Below the pieces are notes generated by a model, which was given only the letters and a program-made list of their open reading frames with translations, had not been told where the DNA came from and ran no database searches. From Agrostemma githago (Eukaryota; Streptophyta; Magnoliopsida; Caryophyllales; Caryophyllaceae), in the NCBI GenBank assembly GCA_958450325.1, contig OY288243.1, positions 60,186,606-60,250,605 on the forward strand: 64,000 nt of DNA, given 5' to 3'. How positions within the stretch are numbered: position 1 is the stretch's first letter; every line of letters begins with the position of its first letter. Of the stretch, positions 54,130 to 64,000 are shown in pieces. The translations under genes and the position numbers were made by a program.

Positions 54130-54510
54130 GAAAGACGGGTCGCGTTCCAGCCGACTGGGCGACTCGCTCGAGTCAGGCGCGACTCGCCCGGGACGCGCGC
54201 GACTCGCGTCCCGACCTGTTTCGAAATTGAATTTTTTGAAAAAAGCGACGATCTTATTAAATCGCGTACAAATATTGCACAATTTGCACTCGATTCAATA
54301 TTTTCGATATTCGTGTTATTCGATTATGAAATCGATATCAAATATTCGGAATAGTTTAGAAAAAAGATGAAAATAAAAGAGGAATCGTTTTGTAAAAAAA
54401 CGATGTTTTAGAAAAAAATTGAGAAAGCGAAGAAGAGGGCCGCGGATCCAGGCCTCCGCGCGAGTCGCCTGTGAGGGGCGCGACTCGCGTGGAGGTCTGT
54501 CCTGGTTCGG
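54130..54510. repeat. GC-rich CGACTCGC/GCGAGTCG word blocks in the Ogre-like LTR
   Basis: Two blocks of GCGACTCGC, CTCGCCCGGGACG and their complements (54130-54215 and 54430-54510) in AT-rich flanks. A third, CTCGGCCGAG with CTCGGTCGAG, lies at about 55410-55440. Confidence 0.75.
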
Positions 54511-55266
54511 GTTTTTCGAGAAATCGTTAATTTCGATAAATCTCGTATAAATATGAATTAATTTATACTCGATTTATGCTTTCGATATTCGTCGTATTCG
54601 ATATCCGATTATGAAATCGATATCGAATATTCGGAATGACTTTTTAGAAAAGGTTTTATAAAATTGTTTTGAAAAGAATTTAAACGAAACGAAAAAAAAT
54701 GTTAGTTCTCTCCGCGTTAAAATCGTCGTATTTTGTAAAAAGTAACAATTTTTAGCATCAACGAGATTAATGTAATTCTTTTAATACGATATTCGACTAG
54801 AGAATCGGTATCGTATTTTTAGAATACTCGTCATATGAAAATAGTTTTAGTAATATCGATATTAGATTAAAAAAACGATGCGACGAACAACTCATAATAA
54901 AAATCGACCGACGATGAAAAGAAGGAAAAGACGAGAAGAAGAAGGAGAGAAAGGAGAAGTCGGGTTTGATTTTACACCCTCAACCTACATACTTTTGTTA
55001 CTCGGATCGGGGCTCGTCGGAATGTGGCTAAGGCACGGGAGCGTCGGGTTAATGTCGGTGAGTTGGTGGTGGTTGTGGTTTGGTCGTGAAGGGTGACGGG
55101 TATAGGGGCCGACTCCTTCGGTTTTTAGGTGCACTATCGGTCTCTTGATGCTAAGTGTGTGTTGGATCTTATGAATTGTGTATGGATGTAGAATTTCGGG
55201 AATTGTATGTGTCGATGTATTCAATTATGTATGAATGTTGTGTGTTAATGTGCATGCAAAGGGTCC

Positions 55267-55274
55267 TATTTATA
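55267..55274 (-). promoter_or_regulatory. TATA box in the Ogre-like LTR
   Basis: TATAAATA on minus within TCCTATAAATAGGA, itself palindromic. About 600 bp from the LTR start. Confidence 0.55.
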
Positions 55275-55865
55275 GGAAAAAAAGGTTGAGAGAGGTATCT
55301 TGCTTGGACAACAAGAAATACCGGTTTGGATAGGAAACGTAAGAGTTCGAAAGGAACGAGAATTCCGTTACTTGGTGAAGAAGAAAGGGAATCTCGGCTG
55401 AAAGAGGGAGCTCGGCCGAGTGTCCTACGCTCGGTCGAGTGTTTGATTCAGTTTTCGGATAGAATTCTTACTTGAGATCGAATTCTACCTTTAACGGAAT
55501 TGTTCAATATTTGTGTAGCTGATTTTTTTGTGGAGTTTGAGCTCGAATCAGCTACGTGAGGTGACACGGCTGACTCACGTGTCTCGACAAAATGTCTTTG
55601 ACCGAGTTTGACTCGGTCGCTAAAAGACGGTTTTGTCCCTGGTGTCGGATTCGACCCAAATTAGTCTTATTTGACTCGAAACGACCCACTGGGCCTGGTT
55701 TTGAGGTTGGTTTTGTGAAATTTTTACTCCGTAAAAAGCCCAAGCTAAAAATCCATGATTTCGAGCCCTTTTTCGAGTACGTTAAAGCATGTTTGCGTCC
55801 GATCATCATCGGGTGTTTGTCGGAAACTGCTATAGACACCTGGCAGTAAAATGTGGGTGTCTACA

Positions 55866-56960
55866 GTCATACTCTCATTTTTTATCATTATATGAATTTT
55901 TTGCACTAACCTATATCTGGTGTTATTTTAATGAACATTATCTGTTACTTTAATTCACACTATCTGTTACTTTAATGTCTGACCTCTGTTACTTGATGTA
56001 TAAGCATCCTCTGTTAATTTAATTCAATGTTACTTCAATGCACTTCATCTGTTAATTTAATTCTTGTTATCTGTTTCTTTAATCCATATTTCAAGTTTTG
56101 ATTGTTTTTTTTCGCCACGTTTATTGGCACTGTTATTGTTTTTTCAGTAGACGCAAAAGCACATGAATGATGTAGGGATGTGGGTGAGAATTTCCTCCAT
56201 ACATAGAGCAGATCTTCAAAGATGTAGATGGGAAGAAGAAGAAGAAGAATGATACGTCATGTAAATCATCGTCTGACAATGAAGAAGAATCAGGAGAAGA
56301 AGAAGATGATGATGAAGAAGCACAATTCTGAGTAGGACAATATATTGTTAGAGGAACATACATTATTCGTTAGAGTAACATCCTTGATTGGAGTAAAATG
56401 AGTTAGAATAACACACATTATGTGTTAGAGTAACATAGTTACTGAGTTACAGTAACACAGTTTTATTGAGTTACAGTAACACAGTTGATTATAATTTGAT
56501 TTCAAATATCCAGTTCTTATAGTTACAGGTGTGAAACATTGAAATTATAATGGAGTTTTATAATTTTTGTTTTGGAGTATCCTTAATAGAAACATACATT
56601 ATTCTCTTGGTTGATTGAAAGTCTTGTATTTGCAAAAGATTATTATGCAGCATAATAGATTTTATGAGTTAAAGTAACGCAGTTCATGAATTAGACTAAC
56701 ACTTTGTATGAGTTAGAGTAATAGTTTTTGCAAGAGAATATTATACAACGTAACAGATTTTATGAGTTAAAGTAACATAGTTCATGAATTAAAGTAACAC
56801 GTTATATGAGTTAAAGTAACATAGTTTATGGATTATAACAGATTTTATGAGTTAAAGTACACAGTTCATGAATTAAAGTAACACGTTATATGAGTTAAAG
56901 TAACATAGTTTATGGATTATGCCAGTAACATAGTAACATACGTACAATGGCAGTAGGAAA
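55866..56960. repeat. AT-rich region with opposed GTTACTTTAAT / ATTAAAGTAAC arrays
   Basis: At 55925-56090 the word CTGTTACTTTAATTCA and variants recur on plus. At 56340-56940 its complement AGTTAAAGTAACACAG recurs. The arrangement around a centre near 56300 resembles subterminal repeats of a non-autonomous DNA transposon. No transposase and no defined ends. Confidence 0.5.
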
Positions 56961-57229
56961 ATGATGATTTTTTTGTGAAGATGAAAAAAACTTAATTTTG
57001 AAGAAACTTATTGTGTGAGAGAGAGGCAGTTAAAAAGATTGATAAGAGAGAGAAAAGATTTGCATTGAGATAATTAAGGAGGAGATAGAGAAATGATATA
57101 TTTACCAAGATTTGTTAGTTATTTCCTTAATTATGAAAACAAATCTTAACCATTAATCTAACATTAAATCAAGAGCTAAGATGGAGACTCACGGACTCAA
57201 AATAGATAAGTGGACTCACTTGATCTCAC

Positions 57230-57280
<51 letters not shown>

Positions 57281-57389
57281 TAAATGGGATGAAGGAAGTT
57301 GGTGGTGGATTGGGAAGTTATGTTTGTGTCCATTGATCATGGGTTAAATGGATGGCTTAGATAGATGGTAAAGCAAGTTCAATCAGTCA
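56961..57389. other. AT-rich spacer with CT and TA microsatellites
   Basis: Holds (CT)n then (TA)n at about 57229-57276. No gene seen. Confidence 0.5.
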
Positions 57390-57644
57390 CAGCCTGATAA
57401 CTGCAGTAGCAGCAGCAACTTTGCCCTCTTTCACACTATCAATCACACTCACCTCTCTCTCAACACAATTTAAATTAATTCATTCCTATCACCAATTTTT
57501 TTCTACCCATCAAACCACTCTCTCTACATGTTTCATAATTTCAATATTTTGTCTTCATAAATTTTAACCCCAAATTTTTCAACTTTCATTCATCTTCATC
57601 TTCAAGCTTTATTCATCCCACAAAAAAAAACTTCATCTTTAAGC

Positions 57645-58599
57645 TTCATTCATCCAACAAAAAAGAAGAATTTCTTCATATTCAAGGTTCGTTCATCCGA
57701 AAAAAAAAACAACTTAATCTTCCAACTTAATTCATCCAACAAAAAAACATTCTAATTAATATGTTATAGTTGGAAATATTATTTTGATTGACTGTAAAAA
57801 CATTTTAATTAAAAAAAAGAACAACTCATTTAGTGCGTAATGTTCTTACAGAATTGCAAGGTCACACACTTTCAGTTGTATAGTCACACTCATTATGTTG
57901 TAGAATCACGCAGCTGTATACTCATTGTAGTCACATATTCAGTTGTATAGTCATACTCATTATGCTGTATAGTCACACTCGCTATGTTGTAGAATCACGC
58001 AGCTGTAGAATACCTTGGGATTAAGGTATCATTCGTTTAATCATCCTCATCTTCATGTTATTTTCATACCTTCTTTTTTTTGGTATTTATAAAATTATTC
58101 ATCTTCATTATCCAAAAAAAAAAATGAAGGTTGAATATTGATGAATGGACGACTGTGACTTTTCTCAGTAACGACATTCTAAAAAAACGAAAGTATTAAT
58201 CACATACAAAATTAAATAAACATTCATTAAATATTCAACCTCCATTCATTTTGGTTTCTTTTATAGTTGATTTCATGTTTGTAAGACGCATTTAAAAATT
58301 CGGAAAATTACTGAAACGTTCTACTCTCCTATCACAAATATTACAACAGGTGATTGCTAGATGTAAAATGAGCGACTTCGATTCATCCAACAAAAAAAGA
58401 AGAATTTCTTTATCTTCAAGATTTGTTCATCCAAACAAAAACTCTTCCAACTTCATTATCCAACAAAAAAACATTCTAATTAATATATGTTCTAGTTAGA
58501 AATATTATTTCGATTGAGTGTAAAAACATTTTAATTAAAAAAAATAACAACTCATTTTGTGCGTAATGTTCTTGCAAAATTGCAAGGTCACACACTTTC
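57645..58599. repeat. Direct duplication of about 240 bp inside the fold-back element
   Basis: 57645-57882 and 58385-58599 run parallel: CATCCAACAAAAAA, GAAGAATTTCTT, AACATTCTAATTAATAT, GTAAAAACATTTTAATTAAA, GTGCGTAATGTTCTT, AAGGTCACACACTTTC. The second copy is cut by the solo LTR. Confidence 0.75.
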
Positions 58600-60537
58600 T
58601 GTAACAACCCGATTTACCCAGGAGCCTTACCAGACATTCCCAAGTAAATAGGGACATTACCATCTCGGTTCCCCGAGGTAGTAGCTCATCACAATACAAT
58701 ATGGAATGCCAAGCTGGCCACAAGATTTAAACATTATAACTCATTAACTATTACAACTCTGGTTATACAGCGGAAGCTACACCTTCTATAAAAAAAACGG
58801 GAATGCCTATGCATTCACCCGTACTACGTTTGGACTCATAAATCGCGCTCACCCCAATCCCATACATGTATCACAGCATCCAAACACATCATAATATACA
58901 TAACCTGCATTATAACTGCTCCCCAATTGATCGAAAATATCAATCGGATCATCACAGACACGTCAGACATACACACCAGGTCAGTTTAAGATAACATTAA
59001 ATAACATTAGTACAGCCAACATCACAAACATCAGTATCAATATCAGTATCATCATCATCATCATTACTATTTTCTATCGCGAACGCAGTCACGCCCCGTC
59101 AGTCCGAGTGTGAACACCCCTCCTAGGCTCTCCTAAGAGGAAACATCAGGGAAGGTCCCGAGATCAACCGGGCCTAGCTAGTCCTAGCTAGCTTCTCTCA
59201 ATAGGCACACAGCCGAAATTTCAATAGGCACACAGCCACAATCTCAATAGGCACACAGCCGAAATCTCAACATGCATACATTCAACGTAAACTGAGTAAG
59301 GATAACCTTACCTAGTTAGCAGGTCACCATCGCGTTGATAGTATAATTCACCACGGAAACTCTACGTAGTCCGATCCTAATAAAATATTATATACTTAAA
59401 TTAATAACGATCCTAACGTAATTAAATTATAAAATCAAACCAACCCGATCTAACTAGACTATAAAATGAGACCGATAACTGTTCGTAACACGTGCCAGCT
59501 TTTTGACTCCTCTCTCGTCCCACTAATCCGTAATTGTACGCGACCCCACAATAAAATATAACTAACAATACACGACAAGGCAACTATAAATGTACTACTC
59601 ACTACTCCTTTCGTTTTAAACAATATATGACAACAACTATAAAAAAAAGCTACTCACCAATACACGACAACAAGTAATTATGACAACAACAATAACAACA
59701 TTGCGCCACACTAACCAACCATACGCAGCAACTACTACACGACGCCACCGACAACATTACTACACCAACGACGCTACAACGACCCCGACGACCGCATCAA
59801 ACCGCCACCACGCACAACAACAACAACCAACTGAAACCACTAATATCCAATACACGGCCTACGTCCCTGACTTCCCGACAAATAACAACCTGACACGTGA
59901 ACATGGGAGTGCGAGTGAACATAATAAAAGACGAGAAACAGGGGCAGGAAGGGTACCACGTTTGGATAGCACCACAACCATGACGACACATATGGTAGAG
60001 GCAGCAAGATTAATAATGGAGATGAAGACGGAATTTAAGCAATGGTGAGGACCTCTACGGTGGGGTTGCTAGTGGGCACTAACGGGAAATTGAAGAAGGT
60101 TGATGGAGGTTAGTAATGGTGATTTAGATGGAGGAACTTGAAGGGCTTAAAAAAACGAGAAAGGGAAAGGGAGTGCGGGAGGCAGATGACAAAAGAATGA
60201 AAGGAGGCAGAGGTTATACTTCACCTAAATTCAAAACATGGGATATAATCCTCCTTGTCATCATCATTATTGCATAATTATTATTATTATTATTAATATT
60301 AATATTATTATATTAATCATTATTATTGTTATTGAGACTCGTTATAGTTGGGTTTGATTTTAGTGTGACAAATATGTAGACCCGATTTTCCTTGATTCGA
60401 CTCGGGTTTGACTTATATATAAATTACGGGTATTAGTAATGGATAAAAGAAACGGATCAAACAATAATACATACTATTACCCATAGAAGAGACCCGGGAT
60501 AATATAAAATACGAGTATTAAAATACGGGTTATTACA
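58600..60537 (-). mobile_element. Solo LTR (1938 bp), TSD CTTTC
   Basis: Plus reads TGTAACAACCCGATTTACCC at the left end and AAATACGGGTTATTACA at the right end. CTTTC is duplicated at 58595-58599 and 60538-60542. No primer site or coding sequence, so it is a solo LTR. It contains a triplicated AATAGGCACACAGCC (59210-59270). The chosen strand is tentative, from TGTAATAACCCG being a common LTR start. An ORF at 59680-60048 is Thr/His/Arg-rich by composition and not supported. Confidence 0.8.
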
Positions 60538-60542
60538 CTTTC

Positions 60543-61670
60543 AGTTGTTAGTCACACTCTTTATGCTGTATAGTCACACTCATTATGTTGACGTTTGACA
60601 TTACGCACAAAATGAGTGTGATTCTACAACATAATGAGTGTGATTTTACAACATAATGAGTGTGATTCTACTGCATGGCAAGTGTGACTATACAAAATGA
60701 AAAACCAAAATTTGTCCCGGTTATACAATATTAGGAGTGTGACTATACAACAAGGCGAATGTGACTATACAAATACGACCACTTTTGGCTACAAACCAAT
60801 GGGTGCACAGCTGTGTGGTTTTAAAGGTGGAAGGATAAGTTATTTTGCTATAGACCTCACGTGATTAATTATGAAACTAGAAAATAGCAATGAAAATATA
60901 TTTACATTAGACAAAGTCCATCCTTTACATATAGTACGTCAAACATAAAAATATTCTAACCAACCAAACATCCTTTACATATAGCACGTCTATCCTAATG
61001 CAAACATTTTATCTCACATAAACACACAAGAGCTTAACGATTGTCTCAGGTACGTGCGCAACAATACATTGTCCAATTACGTGGTCGGCCGCTGTATCTT
61101 CCACGACCTTCTTCTTCCCACCACCCCTTTTACCAACATTCTTCTTTCCACTATCCATTTCGCTGCGACAAAACACACAATCAATCTAAATCACACAATA
61201 AATATGACTATACAACTGAATATGTGACTACAATGACTGTACAGCTGTGTGATTATACAGCATAATGAATGTGACTATACAACTTTAACTGTGTGACTAT
61301 ACAACATAAACGGTGTGATCCTACAACATAATGACTGTGATCCTACAACATAACGAGTATGACTATACAACTTCAACTGTGTGATTATACAACTAAATTA
61401 TACTTATTTATACTTCCATCATCATTAGCAAAGAGGATTACACACACTAATCACTGCAAAAATTTGTGTGATTCTACAATATAATGAGTGTGACTATACA
61501 ACATCAACTGTTTGACTATACACAACCTAAAGTGTGTGACTACAAAACTGAAACCGTAAAATGGAAAATAAAAGCCATACAGTTAATTATACTTCAATCA
61601 TCATTAACAAAGTCACATTCATAATTAGAAAATTGATTATACCTACGAATCAGAGCAAATTATTTAAACA
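60543..61670. repeat. Cluster of GTGTGACTATACAAC-type repeats
   Basis: Dense copies of GTGTGACTATACAAC, GTGATTCTACAACATAATGA and complements (60540-60760, 61205-61560), separated by short unique AT-rich DNA. No gene. Confidence 0.7.
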
Positions 61671-61977
61671 TTCATTAAATATTCAACCTCCATTCATCCA
61701 TATTCAACCTTTATTTTTTTGTGAATAATGAAGATGAATAATATTATAAATACCAAAAAAAAGGAATGAAAAAATAAAACAAGCATGAAGATGAAGATGA
61801 TTAATTATTTTAAAGATGCTCTTAAAAGATAAAAACAAATACATGAAAATCGTCGAGGTTCGGAAGTAGGGATTTGACGAATGTGGAATTTTGAACGTAG
61901 ATAAAAAAATACCTGAAAATAATCACACACTTTAAGTTGTATAGTCTCACATATTCAGTTGTATAGTCACAATCATT

Positions 61978-62350
61978 ATGTTGTAGAATAATGCAATTGT
62001 AGAATACCTTGGAATTAGGGTATCATGCGTTTAATCATCTTCATGCTTGTTTTATTTTTCATACCTTTTTTTGTATTTATTAAATTATTCATCTTCATTA
62101 TCCACAAAAAAATGAAGGTTGAATATGGATGAATGGACGACTATGACTTTAAAAAAACGAAAATATCTAAACATTCATTAAATATTCAACATCCATTCAT
62201 CCATATTCAACCTTCATTTTTTTTGGATAATGAAGATGAATCATTTTATAAATACTAAAAAAAGGTATGAAAATAAAACAAGCATGAAGATGATGATTAA
62301 ACGCATGATACCTTAATCTCAAGGTATTATACAGCTGCGTGATTCTACAA
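61978..62350. repeat. Long inverted repeat, arms about 165 bp, loop about 50 bp
   Basis: The left arm (about 61978-62143) has GAATACCTTGGAATTAGGGT, GCGTTTAATCATCTTCATGC, GAAGGTTGAATATGGATGAA. The right arm (about 62193-62350) carries the complements in reverse order. Few mismatches by eye. Able to form a long hairpin if transcribed. Confidence 0.75.
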
Positions 62351-62990
62351 CATAACGAATGTGACTATGCAACATAATAAGTGTGACTATACAACTGAAT
62401 ATGTGACTACCATGAGTGTATATCTGCGTGATTCTACAACATAATGAGTGTGACTATACAACTGAAAGTGTGTGATCTTGCAATTATGCAAGAACATCAC
62501 GCACTAAATGACTTGTTCATCTTCATCTTCATTCATCTTCATCTTCAACATCTTCATCTTCAAACTTCATTCATCCCACAAAAAAAGAACAACTTCATCT
62601 TCAAACTTCATTTTGAAGATGAAGTTTTTTTTTGTGGATAATGAAGATGAATAATTTTATAAATACAAAAAAAAAGTATTAAAAATAAAAGAAGCTTGAA
62701 GAAGATGAAGATGAAGATGATCGAAGATGAAGAAGAATCCAAAAAAAGGATGAAGATGATCGAAATTTATGCATAAACATACCGTATGATCGGAGTTGTT
62801 GACGAATGGTCGGAGTTATTAATGGATGCTTATTTGATGGGTTTTGTTAGAGAAAGATGAATTGAATTGGAGAAATAAATTGAAAAGAAGAAGATTGAGA
62901 AAGATAATAGGCGGGAGAGAGAGAGTAAAGAAGGGAAGTAATGGAGTGATTGATTTGGGTGAGGGAATGTTTGACAGCTTTAACGACAAC

Positions 62991-63170
62991 CTCTCCCTTT
63001 TTTATTTTTATTTTTTATTTTTTATTTTTATTGAAGGTCATCCATTCATCCATCTCATCCATTCATCCATCTTAAGATGGATGAATGGATGAGATTAACA
63101 CTAAGAGACTCTTAGGAAGTTAATAACTTTCTTGATCCTCTCTCTATATATATATATATGGTGAAATTAT
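62991..63170. repeat. 44-bp perfect palindrome and AT microsatellite
   Basis: A 22-bp arm ending in CTT followed immediately by its exact complement, centred on CTTAAG (63071-63076), spanning 63052-63095. Followed by a (TA)n run at about 63143-63160. Confidence 0.85.
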
Positions 63171-63632
63171 TAACATATCCCTAAACTAATTAAATCATAA
63201 ATGACACGTGACCAGGCTCGTTGAACAATATGTTCAATCTGTTCTCAGAATAGGGGCCCTGGAATTTTGGGGCCCAATTTGGACAGACTCAAATTTCATG
63301 CGTATAAAAAGCCCATTCAAACAAGGTTATTCTCAATAAAGGTAGATGAGTGTGAAAGCATCAAAGTAATGTATGACGGTTCTCTCTTCTTCAAGAATTA
63401 ATGGTGGGCCTATAATGCATTCCAATTTTCAATGAATATATATGTTCCCAAGAGTTAAGAGTACATTAATTTTAAATTTAACTTATTTGTCTTTCAAAAT
63501 TATATCCGCCATTAGTTTATATTAATGATAAGGAGTACTATTATTATTTGTTCCTTTTCATATCCTTATTTAAAATTAGGTCAGATTTAAAGCATATAGT
63601 AAAGGTTTAACAATCTCACAAGAGACAGATTG
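63171..63632. other. AT-rich region, nothing recognised
   Basis: No ORF or clear repeat. A short GGGGCCCTGG/GGGGCCCAAT pair near 63255-63280 is the only GC-rich spot. Confidence 0.45.
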
Positions 63633-63714
63633 TATAACACAAAAATTAAACTCATATGAGAGGTCTCACAGTAAACTTATTGTGAGACCGTCTCATATGA
63701 GTTTTTGTGTTATA
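63633..63714. mobile_element. Short palindromic MITE-like hairpin
   Basis: Left arm TATAACACAAAAATTAAACT... to TCTCACA, spacer GTAAACTTAT, right arm TGTGAGACCGTCTCATATGA... to GTGTTATA. Arms about 35 bp. The GAGACCGTCTCAT core is common in Caryophyllales repeats (from memory, unverified). Confidence 0.6.
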
Positions 63715-63844
63715 TTAATTACTTCTTTCGTTTTATTCATTTGTTTGTCTTATACAATAATTTTTTTCTAGGTGTTAAAATAATGGGTCTCATCTAATGA
63801 TTTTGAGTTTATATGCATCGTATGATTTTATTGTTTGTTTGTGT

Positions 63845-63940
63845 TACTCCCTCGTTCACTATTTTTTTCACGTTTGATTAAAATAATCATCACAAATATC
63901 ACTGAAAAAAGGCAAAAAATAATAGTAACTGGAGATAGTA
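63845..63940. mobile_element. Stowaway-like MITE (96 bp)
   Basis: Begins TACTCCCTCGTTCACTATT and ends AATAGTAACTGGAGATAGTA, an imperfect inverted repeat with terminal TA, the Stowaway (Tc1/mariner-type) arrangement. It is short for the family. Confidence 0.55.
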
Positions 63941-64000
63941 TTTTTTTTTAATATTTAATTTAGGGCCTCATCTTGAAAATTGAAATTGTCTACTTAAAAT

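Larger units (their letters stand above)
49012..55865 (-). mobile_element. Ogre/Tat-like Ty3/gypsy retrotransposon, truncated at its 3' side
   Basis: Minus strand: 2.5-kb 5' LTR, tRNA-Arg-type primer site, 1-kb leader, an intact 865-codon gag-protease ORF, and the start of the RT region, which breaks off at about 49012. RT core, RNase H, integrase and 3' LTR are absent. Confidence 0.85.
53395..55865 (-). repeat. Ogre-like 5' LTR (2471 bp)
   Basis: On minus it starts TGTAGACACCCAC and ends TCATGTCCACA beside the primer site. Only one copy is present. It contains GC-rich blocks at 54130-54215, 54430-54510 and 55390-55440. Confidence 0.8.
57390..62990. mobile_element. Candidate long-TIR fold-back or MULE-like element
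   Basis: The left arm (about 57420-58020) and the reverse complement of the right arm (about 62335-62980) share a series of landmarks in the same order: AATCACxCxC plus CTCTCTCT, ACCCATCAAA, TTCATCCCACAAAAAAA, TCATTTAGTGCGTAATGTTC / TCATTTAGTGCGTGATGTTC, GCAAGGTCACACACTTTCAG / GCAAGATCACACACTTTCAG and GTTGTAGAATCACGCAG. The interior has many copies of GTGTGACTATACAAC in both orientations, a solo LTR, and no coding sequence. Exact ends and target duplication are not resolved. Confidence 0.5.

Noticed and set aside
56133..56363. Ser/Asp/Phe-rich 76-aa ORF
   Set aside because: Translation of a GAA/GAT microsatellite-like stretch.
59680..60048. 122-aa Thr/His-rich ORF
   Set aside because: Inside a solo LTR; composition reflects ACA/CAA-rich DNA.
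57229..63165. CT/TA microsatellites at both sides as target duplication of the fold-back element
   Set aside because: Both are simple repeats common in AT-rich DNA and do not lie exactly at the arm ends.
1..64000. CRISPR arrays, bacterial operons, ribosome binding sites, phage or integron features
   Set aside because: Nothing prokaryotic; the tandem arrays have no spacer structure and all coding sequence is of plant mobile elements.

Overview
This is nuclear DNA from a flowering plant, almost certainly a eudicot with a repeat-rich genome. I found no conserved host gene. Nearly everything with structure is a transposable element: Ty3/gypsy LTR retrotransposons of the Athila, Tat/Retand, Ogre-like and chromovirus (Tekay-like) types, a Ty1/copia fragment, a CACTA transposon, a Helitron, a hAT-type MITE, small palindromic MITEs, a Cassandra-like 5S-carrying LTR and a long-TIR fold-back element. 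The species cannot be read from the sequence. The Retand-like element and the GAGACCGTCTCAT palindrome recall Caryophyllales, but that is a weak inference.

Layout. (1) 1-7642: minus-strand, pol-less Athila-type element; its 1.5 kb 5' LTR and tRNA-Asp primer site are inside the window, its 3' LTR is outside. It lies against (2) 7643-9414, a Ty1/copia gag-protease remnant with 5' LTR. (3) 9415-11231: AT-rich DNA with a palindromic tandem array and a TIR element. (4) 11232-40308: a 5'-truncated CACTA transposon split by a nested stack. An Athila element (11546-36019, TSD TTAGA) sits inside the CACTA transposase gene. A Tat/Retand element (22055-34402, TSD CACAC, minus strand) sits inside the Athila 3' region. 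(5) 40578-42099: Helitron with an RPA-like fragment. (6) 42606-48990: very long Tekay-like LTR holding a hAT MITE, a tRNA-Met primer site, then non-coding internal sequence. (7) 49012-55865: 3'-truncated Ogre/Tat-like element on the minus strand. (8) 55866-63130: AT-rich non-autonomous DNA elements, including a fold-back or MULE-like element interrupted by a solo LTR (58600-60537, TSD CTTTC). (9) 63171-64000: two small MITE-like palindromes.

The most interesting unit is the Retand element. On its coding (minus) strand it has one Gag-Pol frame of about 1908 codons broken by only two nonsense codons, with a second, archaeal-type RNase H domain. On the opposite strand, between pol and the 3' LTR, lie two further genes, each with its own TATA box: a 194-residue Arg-rich/acidic Cys-containing protein that I do not recognise, and a spliced coiled-coil protein of about 758 codons of the 'putative gypsy type transposon' kind. 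They are followed by a 124-bp tandem array in which every unit carries a strong 5' splice-site-like sequence.

The relative order of events is clear. The CACTA was hit by Athila (LTRs about 3% different by eye), which was hit by Retand (LTRs about 1% different). Several unrelated LTRs here also share an odd habit: short blocks of GC-rich palindromic words inside otherwise AT-rich transcribed DNA.
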